Shown here piece by piece: positions 38,892-48,391 of a stretch of DNA of 64,000 nt. Both the position numbers and the translations under genes were made by a program. The DNA lies in the NCBI RefSeq assembly GCF_000969885.1, contig NZ_CP009501.1:1-64000 (forward strand), in the 5' to 3' direction. The DNA comes from Methanosarcina thermophila TM-1. Its GTDB lineage: Archaea; Halobacteriota; Methanosarcinia; Methanosarcinales; Methanosarcinaceae. Below the pieces are notes generated by a model, which was not told the DNA's origin, did not search any database, and saw nothing but the letters and a program-made list of their open reading frames with translations. The first letter of the stretch is position 1. Each line of letters opens with the position of its first letter.

Positions 38892-40163
38892 TTGAAGTGG
38901 ATAAAGAAACTCTTCGGAAAAAATGAAAATTCCAGTGAGGAGACTGGTCTCAAGGAAATCAATTTTGAAGACCTGCCTGCATGGCTAGATTCCAGGTCTC
39001 AAAAGATATCTTCCCGAGTAGAAAAGGATGTATCCGGTCTTTTTAGAGATCTTGATGCTTCACTTCTGGAGCTCAAGGAAAGTAACTCAAGGCTTGCAGA
39101 AGCCAGGGTCGAGGGAGATTTTGATATAAGGGCTGTAAAGCGAGCCAAAAGCAACAGGGAAAATGTGACAAAACAGGTCACACTGTTGATAGATAAAATC
39201 AGGGTGCAGGAAAACAGAGATTTCAAAGCTCTGGAAGGCTTCTATAGAGCAGCTACACAGAATCTTAATACTTGCCTGGAGAATATGAACCGAAGTTTCA
39301 GGTATACCCGTGTTGTTTTCCCCGAGGAATCAAAAGAAGTTAGTGAGAGCCTTGCCAGCGTGGGTAGGGTTTTTAACGCGCTCGGAGAGGTAATTCTGGT
39401 AAATAAAAAGGAAATGGATGCTATTGAGGCGGCTAAATCGATTATTAAAGAGATAAATGAGCTTTCGGCTTCTATAGCAGCCGGAGAACAGGAACTCGAA
39501 TCCAGAAACCGAAAAATTCAGACTTTGAGAGCAGAAGCTTCCGAAGCTAGCCAGGCTCTCAAGGATTTCAAAAAAGGAGCTGCCTGGCAGAAATTACAGA
39601 ACCTGGAAGCAGAATTTTCCGCAGCCGGAGAAAAACTCAGGAAAGCCGAGGCAGGTTTGAATTCTCTTATTCTTCCGCTTTCTGGTCATCTCTCAAGAAT
39701 TAAAAAACTTCATGAAAGCGGCAGATATACCCTAAAGCCGGAGGTAAAGAAGCAGCTTGATATTTGCCTTCAAGATCCCGTAAAAGCTGATCCTTCTTTT
39801 TTCCCTGAGCTTCAAAAAGTATTTGAGGACAATGCCCTGGATATGCAGACCCAGAAAAAGGAAAAAGCTCTGTCACAGGTCAAAGCAGCAATTACAGGTT
39901 TTCCCGAAAGGAAAAAAGAGTATCTTGAAGCCCTGAAGGAATTTGAGACAAAAAAAGCTGAAATTGAAGGTTTTGATACCGGAAAGCTGGTCGAACTTGA
40001 GCGTAAGGAAGCCGAACTTCTGAACAGGGCTCGTCTGCTTGAAGATGACATTGAAGACTCCGAAAAGAAACTTGCCGCTTTAAAGGAAGAACTCGAAAAG
40101 AAAAAAGAAAGCATTCTTGCTAACGCCAGTTCAATCGACAGCAGTGTAAAAATAAATTTCTGA
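38892..40163 (+). CDS. Coiled-coil protein of unknown function
   Basis: 423 residues, highly charged, almost wholly helical: a basic N-terminal MKWIKKLFGK that may contact membrane, then long coiled coils (about 60-150, 195-260, 330-415). There are no membrane segments, Walker motifs or Cys. TTG 38892 is the only start giving the basic N-terminus and is weakly supported by AAGG upstream. It is followed directly by a repeat element and alaX. Possible structural or membrane-scaffold role. Confidence 0.8.
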   Translation: MKWIKKLFGKNENSSEETGLKEINFEDLPAWLDSRSQKISSRVEKDVSGLFRDLDASLLELKESNSRLAEARVEGDFDIRAVKRAKSNRENVTKQVTLLIDKIRVQENRDFKALEGFYRAATQNLNTCLENMNRSFRYTRVVFPEESKEVSESLASVGRVFNALGEVILVNKKEMDAIEAAKSIIKEINELSASIAAGEQELESRNRKIQTLRAEASEASQALKDFKKGAAWQKLQNLEAEFSAAGEKLRKAEAGLNSLILPLSGHLSRIKKLHESGRYTLKPEVKKQLDICLQDPVKADPSFFPELQKVFEDNALDMQTQKKEKALSQVKAAITGFPERKKEYLEALKEFETKKAEIEGFDTGKLVELERKEAELLNRARLLEDDIEDSEKKLAALKEELEKKKESILANASSIDSSVKINF

Positions 40164-40297
40164 CAAGCCTTTTGAAAAAAACTGCTTGAGCGCAAGCCTT
40201 TTGAAAAAAACTGCTTGAGCGAAAAAGACGTAACCTTTGGATTTGAGAATCTTATCCCCTAACCCTATCCGGCGTGATAAACCGGCGTAACGGTTTC
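40164..40297. repeat. Intergenic repeat: exact 29-bp tandem duplication plus CCGGCG part
   Basis: The 29-base unit beginning CAAGCCTTTTGAAAAAAAC is present twice in a row without change (40164-40192, 40193-40221), starting directly after the coiled-coil stop codon. About 45 bases later comes TCCGGCGTGATAAACCGGCG followed by TAACGG, related to the GC-rich half of the element at 11448-11550. Confidence 0.65.
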
Positions 40298-40358
40298 GGT
40301 TATTTTATGTATTCTGACAGTTTTTATCTATTGATGAGCTTAAAAAAGAGGTTTGACA

Positions 40359-41090
40359 ATGACAGAGGCGCTTTACTTCCTTGATTGTTACCTGAAAGAG
40401 TTCGAAGCGACTGTCGAAAAGGTGATGGATGATAAATTTGTGGTCCTTGATCGCACCGCTTTTTACCCTGAAAGCGGGGGACAGCCCAGTGATACAGGAA
40501 AGTTAATCCGCGAATCTGATGGCGCTGAATTTAATGTCCTGCATGTGGGGAAGTTCAATGGAGATATCAGTCATGAGATAGCTGGTGAGACTGCCTTAAG
40601 TGGATTAAAAGCAGGGGACAGAGTAAAAGGATTCATAGACTGGGATCGCCGTTACAGGCATATGCGCATGCATACAGCAACTCATGTAATTGCGAGCGTA
40701 ATTGAGAAAGAGGCGGGAGCCAAGATAACAGGAAACCAGCTTGGGCTTGATCAGAGCAGGGTGGACTTCAGCCTTGAGACTTTTGACAGGGATAAATTTG
40801 CTGATTATGAGAAAATTGCCAACGGCATTATAGCCCGGAAAAATCCTGTTAACTTATATATTGTAAGCCGCGAAGAAGCCGAAGAAAAGCTCTCAAGATT
40901 AACCACGCTGGCGAAAGGCTTTTCCGACGAAATAAAAGAAGTCCGTATGGTCGAAATCGAAGGAGTAACAATCGAAGCCTGCGGTGGAACCCATGTAAAA
41001 AACACTGAGGAAATAAAGGGTATAAAGATCACAAAACTCCAGAACAAAGGGAAAAGCAATAGAAGAATGTATTTCACACTTGTGGATTAA
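40359..41090 (+). CDS. alaX: Alanyl-tRNA editing protein AlaX
   Basis: A free-standing editing domain that hydrolyses Ser-tRNA(Ala) or Gly-tRNA(Ala). From ATG 40359 (AGAGG 7 bases upstream) it is 243 residues. Zinc ligands are visible as HTATH (about residue 107) and CGGTH (about 211). N-terminal FYPESGGQPSDTG is the AlaRS-like beta-barrel entry. The size suggests the medium AlaX-M class. It stands alone after the repeat element. Confidence 0.94.
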   Translation: MTEALYFLDCYLKEFEATVEKVMDDKFVVLDRTAFYPESGGQPSDTGKLIRESDGAEFNVLHVGKFNGDISHEIAGETALSGLKAGDRVKGFIDWDRRYRHMRMHTATHVIASVIEKEAGAKITGNQLGLDQSRVDFSLETFDRDKFADYEKIANGIIARKNPVNLYIVSREEAEEKLSRLTTLAKGFSDEIKEVRMVEIEGVTIEACGGTHVKNTEEIKGIKITKLQNKGKSNRRMYFTLVD

Positions 41091-41107
41091 GCTCTGAACT
41101 GAACCTT

Positions 41108-41424
41108 CATTTTTGGATTCTTTCTTTCCTTATCTTCTTCTTTCCTTTTTCCATCTCTTTTTCTTGTTATTTATCTCTTATTTCTCTTTTCCTTATTATT
41201 TCTCTCTTACTTCCCTTTTTTTCTTATTATTTCTCTCTTATTCCCCTTTTTCTCTTATTATTTCCTTCTTACCTCCTTTTTTCTTTTATTATTTCCCTTC
41301 TTCCCTTATTATTTCTTTCCTATTTCATTTTTTCGCTTCCTTCTTATATTTCTTTCTTTTTTCCATTTTTTGCCTTTTTTCCTCTTTTTCCGCTCTCCTG
41401 TACTCATTTTCTTTTTTTTTCATA
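41108..41424. repeat. 317-bp polypyrimidine tract
   Basis: Almost pure C/T on the plus strand, interrupted by ATTATT, with a degenerate ~30-base unit such as CTTATTATTTCTCTCTTA repeated about five times. An open frame of 114 codons across it is all Phe/Leu/Ser and not a gene. It lies between alaX and the F420 oxidoreductase; such tracts can adopt triplex structure. Confidence 0.75.
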
Positions 41425-41557
41425 AGTTTATTTTCGAGGAAAATGAACTCTATATGAAAAATGAATCGACTGAAATAAGGATTTTTTTGAGTCTGAATAC
41501 GATTATCTAATATAATCTGTAATTTTTGAATTACGAACAAATCAATGGGGGGTTAGA

Positions 41558-42556
41558 TTGCTTAAACTAGGATATAAAATTGCACCTGAACAGTTTCCTC
41601 CATCGGAAATGCTTGAGCAGGTTATAACTGCTGAGAAAGCAGGCTTTGAAAGTATTGCTGCCAGTGACCATTTCCATCCCTGGAGTGAGGATGGGCAGTC
41701 CTGCTTTATCTGGAGCTGGCTTGGTGCGGCAGCTGCGTGTACTAAGAGCATAGAACTGGGAACAGGCCTGACCTGCCCTATTCTGCGCTATAACCCTGCT
41801 ATTATTGCTCAGGCTGCAGCAACGATGTCCTCGCTTGCCGGAGGGCGTACCTATCTTGCGGTGGGAACAGGGGAAGCTTTAAACGAGTATCCCGTAACCC
41901 TCGAATGGCCCGAATATGAGGAACGCCAGATGCGAATGATTGAAGCAGTCAAACTTATTCGTGACTTATGGACAGGGGAGAAAATCAGTTTTGATGGGTG
42001 TTACTACCGGACAAAGGAAGCCAAATTATATACGCTGCCTAAAAACGACATTCCGATCTATATCTCTTCTCTTGTACCCGAAAGCGCTTATGTTGCAGGC
42101 TATTATGGGGACGGACTTTTAACTGTAGGAGGAAAGCCGGATATGCAGGTGTATGAGCGAATTCTATCCGAGTTTGAAAAAGGAGCTAAAGACTCGGGTA
42201 AGAGCCCGGAAAACCTGCCAAAAGCAGTGGAGCTTTTTGTTGACTATGGAACTGATCCTGAAGCTTCTATTAAGAATGTCATGAAGTACTGGGCTGGAGC
42301 ATTTATACCTGCTCTTTTCGTGAATAAAATCTACACTCCCGAGATGTCTGCTCAGAATGGGCAAGTTGTGGGTCCTGATATAATACGAAAACAGTCTTGC
42401 TTTTCGGAAGATCCTGAGGATCATATTAAATTTGCAAAAAAATATATTGACCTGGGTTTCACACACCTTTATTTCCATTCGGCAGCCTCAGACCAGGTAG
42501 CTTTTCTTGAAGCCTATGGGAAAGATGTTTTACCTGCAATAAAAGAAATAGGATAA
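41558..42556 (+). CDS. F420-dependent oxidoreductase (luciferase-like, G6PDH/alcohol dehydrogenase group)
   Basis: 332 residues, a TIM-barrel of the bacterial luciferase superfamily that uses coenzyme F420. N-terminal KLGYKIAPEQFPPSEMLEQ, FESIAASDHFHPW (F420-binding His), TGLTCPILRYNPAIIAQAAATM and LAVGTGEALNEYPV match the F420-dependent glucose-6-phosphate dehydrogenase-like subfamily. Its substrate in a methanogen is not known; an alcohol is possible. TTG 41558 follows GGGGGG. Transcription from AT-rich DNA just upstream. Confidence 0.92.
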   Translation: MLKLGYKIAPEQFPPSEMLEQVITAEKAGFESIAASDHFHPWSEDGQSCFIWSWLGAAAACTKSIELGTGLTCPILRYNPAIIAQAAATMSSLAGGRTYLAVGTGEALNEYPVTLEWPEYEERQMRMIEAVKLIRDLWTGEKISFDGCYYRTKEAKLYTLPKNDIPIYISSLVPESAYVAGYYGDGLLTVGGKPDMQVYERILSEFEKGAKDSGKSPENLPKAVELFVDYGTDPEASIKNVMKYWAGAFIPALFVNKIYTPEMSAQNGQVVGPDIIRKQSCFSEDPEDHIKFAKKYIDLGFTHLYFHSAASDQVAFLEAYGKDVLPAIKEIG

Positions 42557-42663
42557 GTTTCTTTTCCGTTTTTTCATTTTTCAAGGGAAAATGAATCTGA
42601 ATTGAAAATCACCTGACGTTCCATGCATCTGCAAGTCACTCGCGAATCATATAACAAAGGTGC

Positions 42664-45348
42664 TCAGAGTGATTTAAAACGGGCTCGATAAGCCATGATC
42701 TTTTCAGCATATTTTGGACTGTTGCGATGTTTAAATTCAATGGCGCACACGATAAACGGCGGTAGACTTGCCGAGACACTCGACCAGAGTGGTGGATCTT
42801 GCAGTTTCTGCCAGTTAACCTTTTTTGTGCCTATACGCCATTGATTCCAGACACGCACCGCTTCTTCCATACGTGCCGTCTTTTCCAATGGATCCATACC
42901 TTTGAGGCAAGATGCTTCTGCCTGTTTAAGGCTATACGCCCCGGTGAACAACAATGCCCTCTTGTAGTGCTCGCCATCAAGCCAGCGCTCGGGATTCCCG
43001 GACTCTGCGGCGTACTGCAGCGCCTTTGCTACAGTTACCGGTCCAGCATTATAAGCCAGGGCGAGCAAACGAAGCTGCTCAGCTTCCGGAAGCTGGTCGT
43101 AACGCTGACCACGTTCTTTCAGCACATTCTCCATAATGATGCGAAAGTCACGGAGTTTCTTTGTGCCTGAGTCAATGGACACTGCGGGCTGTTTGTAAAT
43201 TTCACCCTTGTCTGACTGCATCAGGCCAGTATATCCACTCTTTGCGACGAGATCTTTGTTGCCTCCTGATTCGGCTGCGATAACGCCAAGGATAAGTGCC
43301 GAATCTACACCATATTTCGCAGCCGCCGCCTCTACAAGCGGGCGATACCGCTCAACCATAGAAACCACTTTATCGCTCACCTTAATTCCACCTGCGGCTG
43401 CACTCTTTGAATAACTGGGTGCAGGAGGCGTCGGAGTCAGGCGCCGTGTCACTGCGTCAGCTAACGCCGCGCGTGTAGCCGCATCAATCGTCGCATTGAA
43501 ACCAAGCCCGCGTTCGGACTTGAACTTTGATATGGTCTCTTTCGTGCGCGCATCTAATAAGCCAAGCTGGGCGAATATCGACTGCTGAGCAAGTTCTTCA
43601 AATGCCCTTTGGATAAGGGCAATCTCTGTCTTAGAATCGAGCACGCCGCCAGTTCCAAGGCTGTATTTTCTGCGGAAGCGCTCGAGTGCACCCTTTGTAA
43701 GAGGTCCAAGGGCTCCATCCGGATTAAGCCGTTCTCCCTCGGCTGCGTTCAGTATTCGCTGCACAAATCGCACCAGTTCAGTGGCTGGTTTAGCTGCACT
43801 TTGTGACGGCTTTGGAACAGACGTTGCGGGAGTGGGCGTCACGGGTTTAACGGGCGTTGCAGAAGGTCTAATGCCCCTCGCTGAAATGCTTGCGCTAGGG
43901 GCAAGATCAAGATGGAAGTGAAGAATTAGAGGGTCCGGTCCGTGCCAATTCAGACCAATAACCCTGTTGTTTTTGTCCTTTACTGCCTTGCCTACAAAAA
44001 TAACATTCTCACGACCGGTCTCCTGGTTAATAGCTTTTGCCACAGAAAAATCATTATAAATTACCCGCCACTCTGCCTGAATTGCCCTGGCAGCCTCTTT
44101 AACCGCCTTCAAGAACTCAATAGCCTCTTTATACGGGTAGAACTTTCGTTCATCTAAACCTTTAAGAAATAAATCAAGAGAATAGCCCCGGTTTAGGAAG
44201 CTTCCTCCGCCATGTCCCCGGTAATTTGATACATCAAAGGGTTTACGATAGCGCTGGCGTAATTCTTCGACAAATTTTACTGTAATGGGTGCTACTAGTG
44301 CCTTGCTGCTGCCACTGATCAGCTTACTGGAAACCATTGTGACTGAAACTGCAGGTGGTTTAAAGTTCAGTAAAGGTTTGATGCTGCCGGACAGAGAAAA
44401 AATCTGAAATTTCATATTCTCCTGGCGGCTTATGACCCAGGCTCTGCCAATAGCTTCAACCGTGTATTTTCCCTTATTATAATTACCCTTCCACCTGAGG
44501 CGGGCACCCTCTAGAGTATCCTGGTAATCTTGCAAAAGCCATTTAGTTATTTCCCCTGCTGATGGCGAGCCTTTTCTGAGCCTTGACCATTCTTTCCCCA
44601 AATTTGTGGCAAATTCTGTGATGTAGGCAGGTATTGCAGGACCCAGTTCTGATTCGAAACTTGGCCAATTTATGCCTTCTTCCTCAGATTGAATAAAGAA
44701 CTCTTCGTCCAGTAATGGTTCTTCTTCCCCGTATACTGTTTCTTCTAAAGGGTATATCCCCTCTTCTTCCGGCTCTATCCAAATTTCTTCTGGTTCGACC
44801 CACATCTGTTGCGGGATAGACAACTTCTCTTCGGGAAAACTCTCCCTATCTACTTCATATGTATCTTCGCCCGAGTAATAGAGTTCATCAGTGCTGTATT
44901 CGGGATTCGAAAATTCTTTCTCACTGTAGGTTTCATTTTCATCCGCCGGATAATTGTCTGCGCCAGCTCGTTCTTCCCAGGAGAGCTCATCTTCCAGTTC
45001 ATCCGCCTTTGTGACCTCTAACTTTCTTGCGTAGGGCTGCTCTAAGGTATCATCCCCCACGCTAAAATCTTCCTCTTGAGGTTCAGCTTCATGCTTGTAA
45101 AAGCTCTCTATCTCCGGCTCTTCTCTTTCTTCATAAATATCTTCTTCATAAAAATCTGACTCAAAAATTTTCCTTTGACTCTCTTCGAACGCGTGCGTAA
45201 ATGGGCTCTCGCTAATTAGGGTTTCAAGATGTGCTTCTAACTCTGGTTCAACTTCCTTGACAAAAAGCTCCCTGTCAAGAAAGGGAGTCTCAAGGTCGCC
45301 CTCTGAGAGGAAGGGCGAATCCTCGCGTTGCTTATCCTTTGAAGGCAT
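42664..45348 (-). CDS. Modular peptidoglycan hydrolase: M15-like, PG-binding, lytic transglycosylase
   Basis: 894 residues. Residues 1-60 carry SPFLSEG, TPFLDREL and ESPFTHAFE; 60-235 is acidic and probably disordered. About 255-482 looks M15-peptidase-like, with possible metal ligands H379 (GHGGG), D392 (YSLDLF) and H477/H479 (LHFH). A Pro/Thr linker (490-520) leads to peptidoglycan-binding repeats (about 521-635). 660-800 is a family-1 lytic transglycosylase: catalytic E693 (AAESGGN), GLMQ 708-711 and AYNAGP 765-770. No signal peptide or membrane helix. Last gene of a five-gene operon, 35 bases after the previous one. Methanosarcina has no murein, so it should act on bacterial walls. Bacterial origin by transfer is likely. 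Confidence 0.85.
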   Translation of the reverse strand: MPSKDKQREDSPFLSEGDLETPFLDRELFVKEVEPELEAHLETLISESPFTHAFEESQRKIFESDFYEEDIYEEREEPEIESFYKHEAEPQEEDFSVGDDTLEQPYARKLEVTKADELEDELSWEERAGADNYPADENETYSEKEFSNPEYSTDELYYSGEDTYEVDRESFPEEKLSIPQQMWVEPEEIWIEPEEEGIYPLEETVYGEEEPLLDEEFFIQSEEEGINWPSFESELGPAIPAYITEFATNLGKEWSRLRKGSPSAGEITKWLLQDYQDTLEGARLRWKGNYNKGKYTVEAIGRAWVISRQENMKFQIFSLSGSIKPLLNFKPPAVSVTMVSSKLISGSSKALVAPITVKFVEELRQRYRKPFDVSNYRGHGGGSFLNRGYSLDLFLKGLDERKFYPYKEAIEFLKAVKEAARAIQAEWRVIYNDFSVAKAINQETGRENVIFVGKAVKDKNNRVIGLNWHGPDPLILHFHLDLAPSASISARGIRPSATPVKPVTPTPATSVPKPSQSAAKPATELVRFVQRILNAAEGERLNPDGALGPLTKGALERFRRKYSLGTGGVLDSKTEIALIQRAFEELAQQSIFAQLGLLDARTKETISKFKSERGLGFNATIDAATRAALADAVTRRLTPTPPAPSYSKSAAAGGIKVSDKVVSMVERYRPLVEAAAAKYGVDSALILGVIAAESGGNKDLVAKSGYTGLMQSDKGEIYKQPAVSIDSGTKKLRDFRIIMENVLKERGQRYDQLPEAEQLRLLALAYNAGPVTVAKALQYAAESGNPERWLDGEHYKRALLFTGAYSLKQAEASCLKGMDPLEKTARMEEAVRVWNQWRIGTKKVNWQKLQDPPLWSSVSASLPPFIVCAIEFKHRNSPKYAEKIMAYRARFKSL

Positions 45349-45383
45349 GGCGAAATTCCTCGGATTGTCAGAGCTGGTCGGTC

Positions 45384-46550
45384 TTATGTTGTCGTAACTT
45401 TCCTTGCTTTCATTTCGCGTCCGGTGATTATAGACCAGTGCCGGATGATAGTTTTCATGGCGTCCTGAAGGGCTCCTTCTTTATAAAAAGCGGACGCGGC
45501 TGCTGGAGTATTGTAAGCTCCAGTCTCAATCAATATAAGAACCCTTGAAATAGGATCAGCAATATCGAAGTAGCTCTTGGAAAGACCATGAGCCGGTAAC
45601 CCAACCCGCTGTGCAATCTTGAAGAGCCTTTGTTCAGGACTTGAGGCTTCTGCCCTTAGTGATACGACGATTGGAGAATCAAACTCCACGGTCAGGTGGA
45701 ACCAGGACATCATCGAGACAAAGACAAATTCTTCACGTGACAGATTACCATTTATCCTGCGCGTTGTGAGCATGTCGTGCAGCTTTTCGGCAAGATCGGC
45801 GATTTTAGCGTCGTCGGTTGGTTTAGGTCCGATCCCGTTGTTAAGATGTTCAATTCCGATCCAGACCTCTCTAAGGAACTCCTCAAATGTGGGAACAAAC
45901 TCATTATTTGCTGCCTCGGCTCTGACATAGGGATATGGTTTGCCGTCCTCTGTACCGTGGTTTAGATCCATACCAAACATCCGCTGATAGGCATTCCTTC
46001 GAGAGGCGCGCAGGTCTCCCCGAATGTCGCTGGTAATGCTGGTAATAAAGAATGATGGAGGATCTCTGTAGAACAACTCTTCGGTATTTCGCAGCCAGTG
46101 CTGTGCATCTGGCAATGGAACCCCCAGTTTTTCCCCATACAGGAACTCGTACAGCACACGGCGAAATATCTCATAAATCCTGGTATTCTCGATCATGTAA
46201 GCATAGATCAGGTGATCCCATAGGACTGTACGGCGCTGCGTTGGATCCTGGGAGAAATTGAGAGCATTCTCCAGAGTCGTACCTGTTAAGGGATTTGCTG
46301 GCGGTGCGGGTCGTATTACGGCTTCCGAACCAGTGGGAGGTTCGATGCTGGCTGCCCTGCTCATCGGATTAAGCCAGAAATCGGGTACTGGAAGGATATC
46401 ACTCCTGTGTCCTGGATGTCCTAAAACCTTTGCAGCATCGTGAACTCTGCTCTTCCAGGATACTTCCAGTAACGTTGTCAACTCCAGCGGATGACATTTA
46501 AAGAGGGCTAAAGCTCCCTCAGGGATTTTGCCTGCAAAACGTCTAAACAT
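45384..46550 (-). CDS. Unknown 388-residue protein of the PG-hydrolase operon
   Basis: I recognise no family. A soluble, mainly helical protein rich in Arg, Pro and aromatic residues: FRRFAGKIPEGALALFKCHPLEL at the start, LWDHLIYAYMIENTRIYEIFRRVLYEF near 110-135, DAQHWLRNTEELFYRDPPSFF, and a C-terminal helical domain (DPISRVLILIETGAYNTPAAA). The clustered His/Tyr/Trp helices vaguely recall haem or di-iron helical bundles, but no motif can be named. It is 32 bases after the CARDB gene and 35 before the hydrolase gene, in the same operon. Confidence 0.75.
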   Translation of the reverse strand: MFRRFAGKIPEGALALFKCHPLELTTLLEVSWKSRVHDAAKVLGHPGHRSDILPVPDFWLNPMSRAASIEPPTGSEAVIRPAPPANPLTGTTLENALNFSQDPTQRRTVLWDHLIYAYMIENTRIYEIFRRVLYEFLYGEKLGVPLPDAQHWLRNTEELFYRDPPSFFITSITSDIRGDLRASRRNAYQRMFGMDLNHGTEDGKPYPYVRAEAANNEFVPTFEEFLREVWIGIEHLNNGIGPKPTDDAKIADLAEKLHDMLTTRRINGNLSREEFVFVSMMSWFHLTVEFDSPIVVSLRAEASSPEQRLFKIAQRVGLPAHGLSKSYFDIADPISRVLILIETGAYNTPAAASAFYKEGALQDAMKTIIRHWSIITGREMKARKVTTT

Positions 46551-46582
46551 ATTTTAATCCTCCATCTCTTTCTATTTCTCTA

Positions 46583-47095
46583 TCAGAGCGGGCCGACTCT
46601 GCACAGCCCAATGGCTACGTTGTTTGTCAAATCGGATTCATCGATCTCAAATTTAGCATTGACAGTTATAATAAACAGGCAATTCGAATTAGAGCACCTT
46701 TGCATATCAAACTCGAGTTCAATGGATTTGCCTGCTGGAATTTCCGGTGTGGTTTTGTCGCTGGTCTCACTGATATTGAAGTTACTTAAGTCAACAAAGG
46801 TCACTCTGGTAGTAGATTGAGGTGCAGTCGCATTGCCTCTGTTCTCGACAGTAACCACCAGCAGTTTCTCTCCTTCCTCCCCCTCTCTCAGATTACAGAA
46901 CTCCTTCAAGCCTTCCCTATCAGAAGGTGGCTTAACAGGCACTAAATCTGGAAGCCCTGCAGGAATACATCCACTTCTCCACTTTCTGTGGCTGGGAAGC
47001 TCTTCGTTCTTCAAATCCGGCTTTAATGGCACAAGCAATAGATCCCGAATCACGCTGAATTCTTTCTGGGCGATTTCTACGGTACTTTCTGTCAT
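46583..47095 (-). CDS. CARDB-like beta-sandwich protein
   Basis: 170 residues. Residues ~70-165 match the CARDB/immunoglobulin-like pattern of archaeal and bacterial surface proteins: LLVVTVENRGNATAPQSTTRV, PEIPAGKSIELEF, FIITVNAKFEIDESDLTNN. The N-terminal part is unclassified. No signal peptide or anchor, unlike most CARDB proteins, consistent with a shared non-Sec route or an intracellular assembly role. Spaced 30 bases after the HExxH gene. Likely a binding or structural component. Confidence 0.7.
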   Translation of the reverse strand: MTESTVEIAQKEFSVIRDLLLVPLKPDLKNEELPSHRKWRSGCIPAGLPDLVPVKPPSDREGLKEFCNLREGEEGEKLLVVTVENRGNATAPQSTTRVTFVDLSNFNISETSDKTTPEIPAGKSIELEFDMQRCSNSNCLFIITVNAKFEIDESDLTNNVAIGLCRVGPL

Positions 47096-47125
47096 AGTTT
47101 GGTCTCCTCAGTTTATTATAAACCG

Positions 47126-48391
47126 TTAAGCGGCCTGCAAAGCGCCGCCAAGTCTTAGCATCCATTGTTCCTGTAACTTTATTGTCTCAGTTGTACGGTC
47201 AACCGATGTCGCTTTCCGCAAGCCCGTAAGAGCTAACAGACGCAAAGCCTCAGTCCAGATCCAGTGCATTGAGGTATACAGCGCAGCGCCAAGCTGTTGT
47301 TCCAGTGCCAGAAGCGTTTCCGGTTTTACACGCTCGGGATTGATCAGGGCAACAAGCGGACGTCCACCGAAAGACCGCATGGGCTTACGCAGCGTGATAT
47401 TGACAATACTCGGAAGCAGAGGCACAGATTCCCTGAGTAACTGTCCGGATGTACCACCTGATGCTCTCTGCAGAGGATATTGTTGAGTCCAGGCAAGGGC
47501 AAGGTCATCCCAGGGACCTGCTCCATAGAACTGCCGGCACATCTCCACACCAAGCAGTACTCGAAGGTAGCCTACGGGATGCGGGTCGCCCGGAGGGTAT
47601 CGAAAAACTATTGACTCTCCCCCGTCCACCACATCGTATAAAGAAGCCACACTTGCATAGCCGGTGTGTACAAAAGAAAAAGCGTCTGCAGCAATTTCCG
47701 ACGCCCAGCTTCTCCATGCCTCTGCAACTCCCGCTGGTGCATCGGTAAGACCGGCTGCAAGAGCCGCGGAAAGTTCTTCACTCCAGCCTGTGATATGTGC
47801 TACTTGATGCCCAGCCTCATGAATCAGAGCAGTCGGACGGTGTAAGTTATGCCGGGTTATTTTGATGGCTGCAACCGGGTTTAAACTGGTCTCGTCCCAG
47901 AGGCGCAGACCGGCTTTCAGAATCGAAGCTCCCAAGCCTTTATCAATATAGGTAAGTACTATCGGGGTCGGCTTTCCAAGCTGATCGAGAATTTGAGCCA
48001 TACTCCGGTGTGCAAGAGTATCACAGGCTCTTAGAAGACCTGCCATTTTCGTACTTGTGCGGGTGCTAATTGCATCAGCATAAAAGTCCAGTGTCGCCTC
48101 AACGCGCAGGTATCGCTTGCGAAAGGTCAGTAATTGACGCCTTACGGTCAATATATCGGCTGTAGAGGAGGCTGAGTTAAGGGAAGTTTGCAAGAAAGTG
48201 GCTTCGCGTTTTAATTTCTCTACTACCATGGTTAGATGCTGCCGAATTGACAAACCAAGATAGCGCTCGAGGCTATTCCACGCAGAAGGCGATGCCAGAT
48301 CATCCAGATCTTGAAGCCGCATTGCAGCGGCAGTCCAGTGAGCTACCTGACGGGCGAGCTGAGTCCTGACCGCAGTATTTGGATCACTCAT
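47126..48391 (-). CDS. HExxH gluzincin-like metalloprotein of the PG-hydrolase operon
   Basis: 421 residues. Zinc motif H191-E-A-G-H195 followed by S-E232-I-A-A-D236, an HExxH...ExxxD arrangement of gluzincin peptidases, with E232 as the likely third ligand. The N-terminal 130 residues are helical. No signal peptide. Its ATG (48391) overlaps the upstream stop by 8 bases (ATGAGTGA), so translation is coupled. It could be a protease that processes operon partners, or an effector. Outside the metal site I cannot assign a family. Confidence 0.75.
   Translation of the reverse strand: MSDPNTAVRTQLARQVAHWTAAAMRLQDLDDLASPSAWNSLERYLGLSIRQHLTMVVEKLKREATFLQTSLNSASSTADILTVRRQLLTFRKRYLRVEATLDFYADAISTRTSTKMAGLLRACDTLAHRSMAQILDQLGKPTPIVLTYIDKGLGASILKAGLRLWDETSLNPVAAIKITRHNLHRPTALIHEAGHQVAHITGWSEELSAALAAGLTDAPAGVAEAWRSWASEIAADAFSFVHTGYASVASLYDVVDGGESIVFRYPPGDPHPVGYLRVLLGVEMCRQFYGAGPWDDLALAWTQQYPLQRASGGTSGQLLRESVPLLPSIVNITLRKPMRSFGGRPLVALINPERVKPETLLALEQQLGAALYTSMHWIWTEALRLLALTGLRKATSVDRTTETIKLQEQWMLRLGGALQAA

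Noticed and set aside
41113-41457. 114-codon frame of Phe/Leu/Ser
   Set aside because: Translation of the polypyrimidine tract, not a membrane protein: no start signal and pure low complexity.
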